64,000 nucleotides of DNA, from NCBI GenBank assembly GCA_049975065.1, contig JBNGDN010000002.1. One strand, 5' to 3'. Made by a program: the position numbers and the translations under genes. The stretch's first letter is position 1. Each line of letters begins with the position of its first letter. Shown piece by piece: positions 7,886 through 16,254 of this stretch. Below the pieces are notes generated by a model. It had not been told where the DNA came from and did no database searches. It was given only the letters and a program-made list of their open reading frames with translations. This DNA is from Hydrogenovibrio sp049975065. Its GTDB lineage: Bacteria > Pseudomonadota > Gammaproteobacteria > Thiomicrospirales > Thiomicrospiraceae.

Positions 7886-8389
7886 GTGAGTCTGATGCAT
7901 CTTGCACGGGGTTTGGTGTATGCCGGCACCTTGCCTTTTTGGTTTTTGTTGTTCGCCAGTTTCGGCGGTGTGCCGAGCTCGTTGCTCGGTTTGATGGAGG
8001 TTTCGCGCTGGGGCCTGGCCTATGCGGCGGTGATTTTGAGCTTTATTAGTGGCATTCACTGGATGCTGGCGCTGGAAGCTAGCCAGACGGGTGAATCTAA
8101 GCCGATAAGTGAACCTAGGCAAATGACTGAACGCCAAGCGAAATGGCTCTTGCTCAATTCCAATGTTGTTGCCCTTTGGGCTTGGCTGATGTGGGGGTTG
8201 CAAGCCGAACCGCTCAGTTGGTTTGGGATGGCGCTGGGCTTTGTTTGGTTGCTTTGGCTCGAGGTGCGGCTGGCGAAACTGCCCCGTGTTTGGCCAGGGT
8301 TTTGGAGCTTGCGCTGGCAAGCGAGTGCGATTGCGGTGGTCAGTCTGGTGGCGACCGGTATTCATCAGTTGAATCAGGCGGCGTTATGA
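7886..8389 (+). CDS. DUF3429 family membrane protein
   Basis: A 167-residue protein with about five hydrophobic helices, starting LARGLVYAGTLPFWFLLFAS and containing the family's SFISGIHWMLAL motif. DUF3429 proteins are inner-membrane proteins of unknown function. The GTG at 7886 follows AAGGAAA by 12 bases; an ATG at 7895 is the alternative. The stop overlaps the next start as ATGA, so this gene and the nuclease gene are probably cotranscribed, although no functional link is known. Confidence 0.8.
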   Translation: MSLMHLARGLVYAGTLPFWFLLFASFGGVPSSLLGLMEVSRWGLAYAAVILSFISGIHWMLALEASQTGESKPISEPRQMTERQAKWLLLNSNVVALWAWLMWGLQAEPLSWFGMALGFVWLLWLEVRLAKLPRVWPGFWSLRWQASAIAVVSLVATGIHQLNQAAL

Positions 8390-9825
8390 ATGATTGGGCT
8401 GACGACCCAGCACTGGCGGATTTGGTGTTTGTGGATATTGAAACCACCGGCGGCAAGCTCAATGTGGACGACATCACCGAAATCGCCCTGATTCATATCT
8501 GCCAAGGGGAAGAAGTCGGGCGGTTTCAGACCTTTTTAAAACCACGCCGCACCATTCCACCTTGGATTACCCGCCTCACCGGCATTAGCCATGCCATGGT
8601 TGCGGATGCGCCGGATTTTGCGGAAGTCGCCGATACGTTGGCCAGTTGGTTTCAAAACCGAGTGTTTGTAGCGCACAATGCGCGTTTCGATTATGGCTTT
8701 ATCAAAGCCGCGTTTGAACACGTCGGGCTGTCGTTTAAAGCGCCAGTGATGTGTACCGTCAAGCTCTCCCGCGCGCTCTACCCAGAACACAAGCGCCATG
8801 GGCTGGATCAGATTATCGAGCGGTTTGGGTTGGCGTGTGAACACCGCCATCGGGCGATGGACGATGCCGATATGCTGTGGCAATTCCTGCAAGTGGCTTT
8901 AAGCCAAAAACCACCAGGCCTGGTTTGGGAGGCGATTAAGCAGCAGCTTAAATTGCCCAGCCTGCCATCCCACCTGGACCCGCACAGTTTGGACGACTGC
9001 CCAGAAAGCCCCGGCGTGTATCGGTTTTACAATGCGCAGCGGCAGATTATTTATGTCGGCAAATCGGTCAACCTGCGCAGTCGAATCCTCAGCCACTTTA
9101 GCGTGGGGCGTAAAAACGCCAAAGACCTGAATATCGCCCATGAGATGACCGATGTTGATTGGATTCAATGCGCGGGGGATCTGGGTGCACAGCTGCTGGA
9201 AGCGAAACTGATAAAAGAACTCAGTCCGAAATACAATGTGCGGCTGAAAAAAACCACCCGGCTTTGGAGCTTTGAGACGGCGGCAGACGCACAAGGCTAC
9301 CACCATCTCAAGCTGGTCAGCACCGAACAGCTCAGTGCGGAGCGCCTGCAAAACCGATACGGCTTATACCGCTCCAAAAAACAAGCCCTCAGCGCCCTGG
9401 AAAAACTCGTGCAACAATACCAGCTGTGCCAGCGGCTGACCGGCTTGGAAAACAAACGAAACGGTGCCTGTTTTGCATTCCAGCTCAAACGCTGCAAAGG
9501 CGCCTGCTGTGGGCAAGAGCCGCCAGATACGTATAATGTGCGACTGAATATGGCCCTAGCCCCACTTCGAGAAAAAGCCTGGCCTTGGCCGGGCGCGATT
9601 TTGGTCAAAGAACAACAGGCCGCGCTGGAGCAAGTGCATTTGATTGATCAATGGTGCTGGCTGGGCAGTGCGCAAGACGAAAGCCAGCTGCAAGACATAC
9701 TGGCCTCCCAATCCACTTCCCATCAAATCGAGTTGGATGTGTATAAAATCCTCATCAAATTCCTGCTGAACCCCAGCCCAAAAATTCAGGTGCACCCGCT
9801 AACCCGAGCCGGGTATCCAGATTAA
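8386..9825 (+). CDS. DnaQ-like exonuclease fused to UvrC-type GIY-YIG endonuclease
   Basis: The 479-residue product has two nuclease parts. Residues 10-175 form a DEDDh 3'-5' exonuclease: DIETTGG with D17 and E19, HNARFDYGF near 101, and HRAMDDADML near 157. Residues 205-290 form a GIY-YIG domain (SPGVYRFYN, IYVGKSVNLRSR, then LEAKLIKELSPKYN), like UvrC and Cho. A cysteine cluster CFAFQLKRCKGACCG near residue 370 matches the UvrC cysteine region. Such fusions are often annotated as DNA polymerase III epsilon-like; a role in nucleotide excision repair is inferred. The ATG at 8386 overlaps the previous stop. Confidence 0.88.
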   Translation: MNDWADDPALADLVFVDIETTGGKLNVDDITEIALIHICQGEEVGRFQTFLKPRRTIPPWITRLTGISHAMVADAPDFAEVADTLASWFQNRVFVAHNARFDYGFIKAAFEHVGLSFKAPVMCTVKLSRALYPEHKRHGLDQIIERFGLACEHRHRAMDDADMLWQFLQVALSQKPPGLVWEAIKQQLKLPSLPSHLDPHSLDDCPESPGVYRFYNAQRQIIYVGKSVNLRSRILSHFSVGRKNAKDLNIAHEMTDVDWIQCAGDLGAQLLEAKLIKELSPKYNVRLKKTTRLWSFETAADAQGYHHLKLVSTEQLSAERLQNRYGLYRSKKQALSALEKLVQQYQLCQRLTGLENKRNGACFAFQLKRCKGACCGQEPPDTYNVRLNMALAPLREKAWPWPGAILVKEQQAALEQVHLIDQWCWLGSAQDESQLQDILASQSTSHQIELDVYKILIKFLLNPSPKIQVHPLTRAGYPD

Positions 9826-9882
9826 AACCCAAGCTCCGGAGATGACGCTGGCGTCGATTTACCGAGCAGTTGGATAAGCATA

Positions 9883-9902
9883 AAACCCGAAAAATTGGGT
9901 TT
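9883..9902 (+). terminator. Possible terminator after the nuclease gene
   Basis: AAACCC (9883-9888) and GGGTTT (9897-9902) form a six-pair stem with an 8-base loop, followed by a short T-rich stretch. Confidence 0.4.
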
Positions 9903-9995
9903 GTTTAGACGTTTTTCAGCCGCTTGATTCGCGTTTTGCCCGGTCTTTCACCACGGGTCGAGCGTGCGTATTAGTTTGCACCTTCATTTCATATC

Positions 9996-10946
9996 TTATT
10001 CTTCCAAAAACCCTTGAAGCGCTTCATTGAAAGCTTTGGGGGCTTCTATCCACGGAAAATGTCCGCAGCGTTCGAACACGGCGGTTTGTTTAAATGCCCA
10101 ATGGGCTTGCATGGCGTTGAGGTTGTAGGGCATTAAGTAGTCGTGGGTGCAGTCCATAAAGTATTTTGGCAGTGTTTTGGGGATTTGGGCATATTGAATT
10201 GGGTTGGCGTCGTATTCTTTCCAGGCGTTGACATTGAGGTCGATATCGAAGTCTTGCGCGGTGAATTGTTGGGCATATTCCAGACCGAGTGCGTAGTCGT
10301 AAAAATAGGTGGGAAGCACCTGATGGATTTGGCGCAGGGTAATGGCTTCGAGATCAATGTTTTCTGGGATGCGGTTATCCCACATGGCTTCGGAGGTGTC
10401 GAATGCCTGTTGATCTTGTTCTTGATGGTTGCGATGGTGAATTTCGTCGGTCAGTTGTTGCATGGATTTTTTTTCGGGATCCACTGGGTTGAGCAGGATG
10501 AGCTTGGCCACGGCGTTGGGGTGTTCACGGGTGTAGAGCATTGCCATAAGAGCGCCCCAGGAATGCCCCACTAAAATCGCCGGTTGGTGCGGTGATAGGT
10601 GTGTCTTTAAGCGGTTAATTTGCGTGACCCAGCCGGTTAAGATGTGGGGAGGGGTTTGCGGGTTTTCGCCCAGGCCTTGCATGTCCGTTAAGGTGGCAAG
10701 ATAGCCGTGTTGGGCAATTTGCTGTTGAATGGGTTCCAGATTCCAGCTGGAAAAGGCTGGGCCACCGCCTAAAACGATGACCAAAGGCGCTTGCGGTTTG
10801 CCGATGGCGTGGTAGTGAATGGTGGGGGCTTGGCCGTCGTTGAGTGCAATCGCCGGTGTGGTGTAGTTGGCCTGGCTGCTTGTGCCGAGAAGCGCGAGCA
10901 ATAGGAAGGCACTCAGGTTGAGGGTGTGTTGGAAGGCGTGTCTCAT
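9996..10946 (-). CDS. Exported alpha/beta hydrolase, peptidase S33-like
   Basis: This 316-residue enzyme begins with a signal peptide (hydrophobic SAFLLLALLG, then SSQA), so it acts in the periplasm. The oxyanion segment VLGGGPAFSS and nucleophile elbow GHSWG (serine near residue 128) resemble prolyl iminopeptidase-type hydrolases; the acid is probably in CTHDY and the histidine in CGHFPWIE. The substrate is unknown. Two tiny reading frames precede the start and are chained to it by overlapping stop and start codons (10943-10977). It stands alone, divergent from the TIGR03643/photolyase genes. Confidence 0.82.
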   Translation of the reverse strand: MRHAFQHTLNLSAFLLLALLGTSSQANYTTPAIALNDGQAPTIHYHAIGKPQAPLVIVLGGGPAFSSWNLEPIQQQIAQHGYLATLTDMQGLGENPQTPPHILTGWVTQINRLKTHLSPHQPAILVGHSWGALMAMLYTREHPNAVAKLILLNPVDPEKKSMQQLTDEIHHRNHQEQDQQAFDTSEAMWDNRIPENIDLEAITLRQIHQVLPTYFYDYALGLEYAQQFTAQDFDIDLNVNAWKEYDANPIQYAQIPKTLPKYFMDCTHDYLMPYNLNAMQAHWAFKQTAVFERCGHFPWIEAPKAFNEALQGFLEE

Positions 10947-10977
10947 AGTGTGTCTCTCATAAGGTGTCTTTCATCAT
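10943..10977 (-). other. Two coupled leader minigenes (MMKDTL and MRDTL)
   Basis: Reading the minus strand, an ATG at 10977 opens MMKDTL and stops at 10957; its stop overlaps an ATG (10960) that opens MRDTL and stops at 10943; that stop in turn overlaps the hydrolase ATG at 10946. The stretch is built of repeated AGACAC units. It may be a recent tandem duplication of the start region or a translational relay. Confidence 0.45.
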
Positions 10978-11023
10978 GTGTCTGACAGTGTTTTTTGCAG
11001 AAAAACAATCTTAACGCGATTGG

Positions 11024-11061
11024 TTGTATTATTGTATAGCTAATATATAATTATTGTATAA
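11024..11061. promoter_or_regulatory. Direct repeats of TTGTATA upstream of TIGR03643/photolyase genes
   Basis: TTGTATT (11024-11030), TTGTATA (11032-11038) and TTGTATAA (11054-11061) lie in the AT-rich space between divergent genes; the last two are 22 bases apart, about two helical turns. The same element appears three times before the lipid-modification cluster (3039-3079). A shared regulator is inferred. Confidence 0.45.
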
Positions 11062-11117
11062 GATTTTGACTGCAAGAAAACAACTAAAGCAACAACTAAG
11101 ACAACAAGGGGGAGGGA

Positions 11118-11366
11118 ATGCTTTCAACTGAGGAGGTGTCTCGAATCATTGAAATGGCGTGGGAAGACCGCACGCCGTTTGAAGCCATAGAGGCGAACTT
11201 TCAGCTGACTGAGGCGGAGGTGATTAAGCTGATGCGGCGGGAACTGAAGCCTGGCAGTTTTCGTTGTTGGCGTGCACGCGTCTCTGGGCGAAAAACCAAA
11301 CACGCGGCGTTACGCAACCCAGCGGTGTCGCGTGCCTACTGCCCCACGCAATATAAACCGCGTTGA
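11118..11366 (+). CDS. TIGR03643 (DUF2805) family protein
   Basis: An 82-residue basic protein with the family pattern: IIEMAWEDRTPFEAIEANF, then QLTEAEVIKLMRRELKPGSF and CWRARVSGRKTKH. The first half reads like a helix-turn-helix, but the family's role is unknown. It is commonly encoded beside cryptochrome/photolyase genes, as here, where the FAD-domain gene begins 13 bases later. AGGGGGAGGG precedes the ATG. The three genes from here to 12614 form one likely operon. Confidence 0.88.
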   Translation: MLSTEEVSRIIEMAWEDRTPFEAIEANFQLTEAEVIKLMRRELKPGSFRCWRARVSGRKTKHAALRNPAVSRAYCPTQYKPR

Positions 11367-11379
11367 GTTGGGTGACGAT

Positions 11380-12174
11380 ATGAAGCCTTTGGAGACAAGC
11401 TTTTGTGATCGGGCGGCGCTCGTCGATTATGTGCGTCATTTATCCGGTGTGGCGGATGAGTCGGTGAGTGAACTGCGGGGCGGCGTGCAACCGGCACTTG
11501 ATCGACTGCAGCAGCTGGATCCGGTGAAATATGGGCGTGAGCGCAATTATTTGGGCGGTGCGGTTTCCGGTTTGTCGCCTTACATTCGCCACGGTGTGGT
11601 GTCGCCCAAAACGCTGGCGGAGGATCTGGGTGAGCGGTTTGCGCCTGCAACGCGGGCGCGTTTTATTCAGCAGCTGGCCTGGCGCGATTTTTTTCATCGG
11701 GTGCATCAGGCGCAACCAGAGCGCATTTGGCAAGACCACGAGCCGTATAAAACGGGGCTGTGCGCGGCGGATTATGCCGAGAATCTGCCGGAGGACATTG
11801 CTTTGGGGCGAACCGGTGTTCGATTGATTGATCAGTTGATTGCGTCGCTTTTGTCGCAGGGCGTTTTGCATAATCATGGGCGCTTGTATTTGGCGGCTTA
11901 TGTGGTGCATTGGCGTCGGGTGCGTTGGCAAGCGGGCGCAAAATGGTTTCTGCAGCATTTGCTGGATGGTGACATGGCTTCCAATAATTATTCATGGCAG
12001 TGGGTGGCTTCCACTTTCAGTGCCAAACCTTATATCTTTAACTTGGAGAATGTTCAGCGTTTCGCTGGAGAGCATCTGGATTGGGCGCACCCTAGCAATC
12101 GGTTGTTTGATGCGACCTATGACGAATTGGCGGCGCGATTGTTTCCGCAGCAAGGCGTTGGAGGCGAGCGATGA
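11380..12174 (+). CDS. Photolyase/cryptochrome FAD-binding domain protein
   Basis: This 264-residue protein is the helical FAD-binding half of a DNA photolyase without the N-terminal Rossmann-like half. It shows LSPYIRHGVVSPKTL, QLAWRDFFHRV, TGVRLIDQLI, HNHGRLYLAAYV, and the FAD/adenine-binding DGDMASNNYSWQW, then AKPYIFN. An antenna-domain-like protein is encoded by the next gene (4-bp overlap). Whether the pair repairs DNA or senses light is open. I use ATG 11380; the open frame extends to 11272 but there overlaps the previous gene. Confidence 0.9.
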   Translation: MKPLETSFCDRAALVDYVRHLSGVADESVSELRGGVQPALDRLQQLDPVKYGRERNYLGGAVSGLSPYIRHGVVSPKTLAEDLGERFAPATRARFIQQLAWRDFFHRVHQAQPERIWQDHEPYKTGLCAADYAENLPEDIALGRTGVRLIDQLIASLLSQGVLHNHGRLYLAAYVVHWRRVRWQAGAKWFLQHLLDGDMASNNYSWQWVASTFSAKPYIFNLENVQRFAGEHLDWAHPSNRLFDATYDELAARLFPQQGVGGER

Positions 12175-12614
12175 GTCGAATCTTTTGGGTGCATGACGAG
12201 TGCTTGCATCGCCCGGCGGATTTAGCGGCAGGTGATCGTTGGGTGTACATTTGGGATGCCGATTATATCGCTGACCAGGCCTGGTCATTAAAGCGGCAGG
12301 TGTTTCTTTATGAAACCCTGTGTGCCTTGGCGGAGCAAGGGTGTGAGGTGGTGGGCGGTGAAACGGTGACGGTGATGAAAAACACGGCCTTTCAGGCGGG
12401 CGACTGGGTGACGGAGTGTGCGCAAGACCCTGTGTTGCAGGCGTTGATGGCGCGTGCGCAGTGCGTCTTGCCAAGGCTGAAAATTCTGTTTCCACCAGGC
12501 CTGGTGGATTCGTCCGTCCCTTTGCCGTTGAGGCGGTTTTTTCCGTATTGGAAAACAGTCGAGCCATTGCTGTTGGGGGCGAGGCGGACAGAGACCCATC
12601 ACCGTGTGCGTTGA
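12171..12614 (+). CDS. Small protein resembling the photolyase N-terminal alpha/beta domain
   Basis: A 147-residue protein starting SRIFWVHDECLHRPADL and continuing VYIWDADYI and LKRQVFLYETLCALAEQGCEVVGG, which follows the strand-helix order of the photolyase antenna-binding domain. It overlaps the FAD-domain gene by four bases, so the two halves of a photolyase appear as separate chains in reversed order. The resemblance is by pattern only; a structural search would settle it. Two CCAGGCCTGG copies lie inside (12275-12284 as QAW, 12495-12504 as PGL). Confidence 0.6.
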   Translation: MSRIFWVHDECLHRPADLAAGDRWVYIWDADYIADQAWSLKRQVFLYETLCALAEQGCEVVGGETVTVMKNTAFQAGDWVTECAQDPVLQALMARAQCVLPRLKILFPPGLVDSSVPLPLRRFFPYWKTVEPLLLGARRTETHHRVR

Positions 12615-12758
12615 TCGGGTGGTTCGTGCAAATTGGCTGATGCAGCGGCATTGAAAAAATCAATATTATCTGGCTAAAAAGTATCTGCCCCTTTGGGTAT
12701 ACTGAATGTTTATGGTCATTAAAAGGCGTGACCTTGTAGCGTTTTTTGAGTATTAATA

Positions 12759-12773
12759 GGGGGCTTTGCCCCC
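12759..12773. other. Strong G/C hairpin in the leader of the chemoreceptor gene
   Basis: GGGGGC-TTT-GCCCCC forms a perfect six-pair stem 18 bases before the chemoreceptor ATG. There is no T tract; it may stabilise the message or expose the start. The rest of 12615-12791 shows no gene. Confidence 0.5.
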
Positions 12774-12791
12774 AAAGTATGAGTAGCTGTT

Positions 12792-15674
12792 ATGAATGAA
12801 AATCTCCGTTTGGCGGCCAATGTCGATTCTGAAGGCCGAATTATTTACATCAATCGTGATTATAAAAACTGGTTGGGCTACCAGAACGCCGACATCATTG
12901 GGCAGCCGACGGCGAAATTGCGCGCGAAGGATAGCCCGCCGTTGATTCAGGAGGTGATTCGGGAGCAGATGCACAAAAATCGTCCCGTGCGTTTTCCGGT
13001 GCATGAGGTGAAAAAGAATGGCGACACCTATTGGGCCGATATGGCGATTCAGCCGATTTTTACCCAGGGGCAGTATCAAGGCTATACGTCCATTAAGCGG
13101 ATCATCACCGAGCCGGATCGCGTTCAGATCGCCGAGCGTTTGTACGACAAAATTCGTGCTGGAAAAATGGTATTTACCAATGGTATTTGGGTCGGGCGTT
13201 GGCAACACGCTTGGTTGTCGAAGACGGGGTTGCAGAAAGCCGGGTTGCTGACCAAAACCCTGTTGTCGCTGGCACTGGTGTCGGTGCTAATGTTGGTAAC
13301 GATTTTGTCAAAACAGTCGGCGGATATGGCCGAATTGACCGAGGTGGCGATGCAGCAGGAAGCCAAAAAGTTTTCGGAGTTGATTGAGGATAAGGTCACC
13401 AAAAAAACCGAGATTGGCTTGACCAATGCGATAGGTTTGACCTTTCCGACCGAAATCAAAGCCTTGTCCGCCAAGGAGGACGCGGCCGCCTTATCGACTT
13501 GGATGGCGAATGTGGGCAAGGAGTATCGCGAAAATACCAACTTTAAAAACGTTAAAATGAACTTTGTTAATGAAGACGGTATTTCCTACTTTAAATCCTG
13601 GAAAAAGGCTTCAGAGCAAGTGCGTTCCGATTTAAGTGGTCGAGGCTATGTTCAAGCGAATTTAGCGGAACAGAAGCCATCAGCCACTCAGGCGCTGGGG
13701 TCGGCGGGGTTTAATATCAAGTCAACGGTGCCGGTATTTTACAACGGACGTTATGAAGGCTTTGTGGAGCTGATTCAAGGGGTCGGCTCCATTCGCCGAG
13801 ATTTTGAACAGGTGGGGCGTCATTATATGGTCGCGATGTCGCGCGACTATGCGCTGGCCGGTGATAAATTCCGTCAGCGTAATGCAAACAACATTCCGTT
13901 GAGTTCCGACCAGGCCTGGGTGGTGGGTAATGATAAACATTTTTCGCTGGAAAACTCAGGCGAGCATATTGATATTCTGCGGGCGTTGGATTTGGAAGCG
14001 TTGTTTGCGCAAGGGTATCTGCTGACCGATCGCTTCTATCACGTGGCGTTACCGATTTTCGATTATTCTGACACGCTGATGGGGTATCACATTGTGAGCG
14101 AACCGGCGCAACAGTTTGCCGCGTTTGTGGAACAGCAAACGGCCATGGCGCGTGAAGCCCTTTGGCTGAATGTGGCGATCGTGTTGGTGATGGTGTCCTT
14201 GGTGGCCTTGGTGATGTGGTGGATGATTATTCGCCCGATTAAGCGGGCGCAGGCGACCATGGAAAAAGCGGTGTCGCAAACGGATCTGTTTGAACGCGTG
14301 CGCAGTTATTTCAAGGATGAAATCGGTCGTTTGGGCTTGGCCTATAACCAACAGGTGATGCATTCGCAAAGCCTGATTGCGGAAGCCAATGCCGCCATGG
14401 AGGAACTGGTGGAAGGCCGTCTGGATTATCGTATTCAGACACCGTTTCAGTCCGATTACAAGCTGTTGACCGATCGCATTAACCAAACCATGAATACCTT
14501 GCACGAGACGTTTGCGTCAGTCGATGACGCCTTGGGGAAAATGGCGGCGGGTGATTTTAAAGCCCGCATTGAAACGCATTTGCCGGGAGCGTATCAAGAC
14601 GTGATCGATCAGGTGAAATCCACCCTAGTGAGTCTGGATCAGGTGTTTACCGAGATTAATGAGGTGATGGCCTCTGCGGCGCGCGGTGATCTGGATAAGC
14701 GAATCGAGTCGATTCAGACCGGTGAAATCAAGCAATTGCAGGTGGCGATTAATCAGTCGCTGGCGTTGATTCGCGATGGTTTTCAGGATGTGATTGCCGC
14801 CAGCGAACGCATGGCACAAGGTAATTTCAGCCAACCCATGGAAGGGAATTATGAATTTGCGTTGCAGCAGGCGCAGTCGGCCATTAACCAGAGTATGGAC
14901 AGCTTGACGCAAACGCTCAGACAAATCGGCCAGATCAGTCTGGAAGTGAACGACCATGTCGATACCGTCAATGAAGGGATGGAAAGCTTAAATCAGCGCA
15001 CTCAAGAGCAGGCGGCGTCGCTGGAAGAAACCTCTTCGGCGATGGAGCAGACCACGGCGCAGATTAAAAGCAACCTGGACAGTACCCAAGCGGCTTCGGT
15101 CATTGCTCGCAACCAAAATAGCCAGCTCAATGAGGCCAACCGTTTAATGGCGGACACCAAAGCGTCGATGGGGGCGATTGAAGCGGCTTCGAATCACATT
15201 AAGGAAATCACCACCCTGATTGATTCGATTGCGTTTCAGACTAATTTGTTGGCCTTGAATGCCGCAGTGGAAGCCGCCCGTGCAGGAGAGCATGGGCGTG
15301 GTTTTGCGGTGGTGGCCGGTGAAGTACGCAACTTGGCCGGCAAATCCACCGACGCCACCAAAGAAATTGAAAAGCTGATTAACGACTCTTCCCGTGCCAT
15401 TGAAGAAGGGGTGTCGCGGGTGGAAAAAGTGGCGCATTCTTTGGAGAGCGTCACCCAAGAGACGTTGAAACTGGGCGAGTTGGTTCAGAGCATTGAACGC
15501 GCCTCCAATGAGCAAGCGAGTGGTATTGAAGAAGTGAATAAGGCCATCAGTCAGATTGACGGTGTGACCCAGCAAAATGCCGCTTTGGTGGAAGAAACCA
15601 ATGCCAGCACCGATGCCTTGCGTCAGGCCACTCAGACCTTGCGCGAGGCGATTGCCAAGTTTGAACTGAAATAA
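12792..15674 (+). CDS. PAS-domain methyl-accepting chemotaxis protein
   Basis: A 960-residue receptor. Residues 5-110 form a cytoplasmic PAS domain of the Aer type (IYINRDYKNWLGY, YWADMAIQPIF). A membrane helix at about 152-172 and another at about 455-478 bracket a large periplasmic sensor region. HAMP-like segments follow, then the signalling domain, whose conserved tip (FQTNLLALNAAVEAARAGEH, continuing into FAVVAGEVRNLA) is at about 814-848. It would pass a redox or energy signal, and probably a periplasmic ligand signal, to CheA/CheW. Having both PAS and a periplasmic domain is less common than either alone. Confidence 0.95.
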   Translation: MNENLRLAANVDSEGRIIYINRDYKNWLGYQNADIIGQPTAKLRAKDSPPLIQEVIREQMHKNRPVRFPVHEVKKNGDTYWADMAIQPIFTQGQYQGYTSIKRIITEPDRVQIAERLYDKIRAGKMVFTNGIWVGRWQHAWLSKTGLQKAGLLTKTLLSLALVSVLMLVTILSKQSADMAELTEVAMQQEAKKFSELIEDKVTKKTEIGLTNAIGLTFPTEIKALSAKEDAAALSTWMANVGKEYRENTNFKNVKMNFVNEDGISYFKSWKKASEQVRSDLSGRGYVQANLAEQKPSATQALGSAGFNIKSTVPVFYNGRYEGFVELIQGVGSIRRDFEQVGRHYMVAMSRDYALAGDKFRQRNANNIPLSSDQAWVVGNDKHFSLENSGEHIDILRALDLEALFAQGYLLTDRFYHVALPIFDYSDTLMGYHIVSEPAQQFAAFVEQQTAMAREALWLNVAIVLVMVSLVALVMWWMIIRPIKRAQATMEKAVSQTDLFERVRSYFKDEIGRLGLAYNQQVMHSQSLIAEANAAMEELVEGRLDYRIQTPFQSDYKLLTDRINQTMNTLHETFASVDDALGKMAAGDFKARIETHLPGAYQDVIDQVKSTLVSLDQVFTEINEVMASAARGDLDKRIESIQTGEIKQLQVAINQSLALIRDGFQDVIAASERMAQGNFSQPMEGNYEFALQQAQSAINQSMDSLTQTLRQIGQISLEVNDHVDTVNEGMESLNQRTQEQAASLEETSSAMEQTTAQIKSNLDSTQAASVIARNQNSQLNEANRLMADTKASMGAIEAASNHIKEITTLIDSIAFQTNLLALNAAVEAARAGEHGRGFAVVAGEVRNLAGKSTDATKEIEKLINDSSRAIEEGVSRVEKVAHSLESVTQETLKLGELVQSIERASNEQASGIEEVNKAISQIDGVTQQNAALVEETNASTDALRQATQTLREAIAKFELK

Positions 15675-15690
15675 AAGGAGCCAGTTCCGT

Positions 15691-16254
15691 ATGAAAATGA
15701 TGCGATTGTTTAAGTCCTTGTCTCGCTGGGTGATGGCGACTGTGATCAGCAGTGTGACAATATTTGCACCGAGTGTTCAGGCGAATGACGTGCTCGTCTC
15801 CGGCGATATGGCACCGGACTTCAGTCTGCCGAATCAGGCGGGTGAGACAGTGACCTTGTCAGACTACCGAGGCCAGTGGGTGGTGCTGTATTTTTACCCG
15901 AAAAACGATACCCCGGGCTGCACCACGGAAGCCTGCAGTTTTCGGGACAATATCAATCGCCTGATTGCGCAGCAAGCGGTGGTGTTGGGGCTGTCGCTGG
16001 ACAGCCAAGCCAGTCATGAGGCGTTTGCGCGTAAGCATCAGTTGCCGTTTGACTTGCTGGCGGATGAAACCGGTGAGGTGGCCAAGCAATACAACGCCTT
16101 GTCGGACTGGGTGGTGATGCGGTTTGCCAAGCGCCAGAGTTTTATCATCGACCCGCAGGGGCGTTTGGTGACAGTCTATCGTGATGTGAACCCAGATGAA
16201 CACGTCAAAGAGGTGATTCGAGATTTAAGCGCCTTGCAGGCTGAGGGCAAATGA
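15691..16254 (+). CDS. Exported peroxiredoxin, Bcp/PrxQ type
   Basis: This 187-residue thioredoxin-fold peroxidase has the active-site segment FYPKNDTPGCTTEACSF with the peroxidatic cysteine at 77 and a second cysteine five residues later (82), the PrxQ/Bcp arrangement. Unlike most of that family it begins with a signal peptide (LSRWVMATVISSVTIFAPSVQA), so it probably reduces peroxides in the periplasm. AAAGGAG precedes the ATG. It overlaps the next hydrolase gene by ATGA; the reductant is not apparent. Confidence 0.93.
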   Translation: MKMMRLFKSLSRWVMATVISSVTIFAPSVQANDVLVSGDMAPDFSLPNQAGETVTLSDYRGQWVVLYFYPKNDTPGCTTEACSFRDNINRLIAQQAVVLGLSLDSQASHEAFARKHQLPFDLLADETGEVAKQYNALSDWVVMRFAKRQSFIIDPQGRLVTVYRDVNPDEHVKEVIRDLSALQAEGK

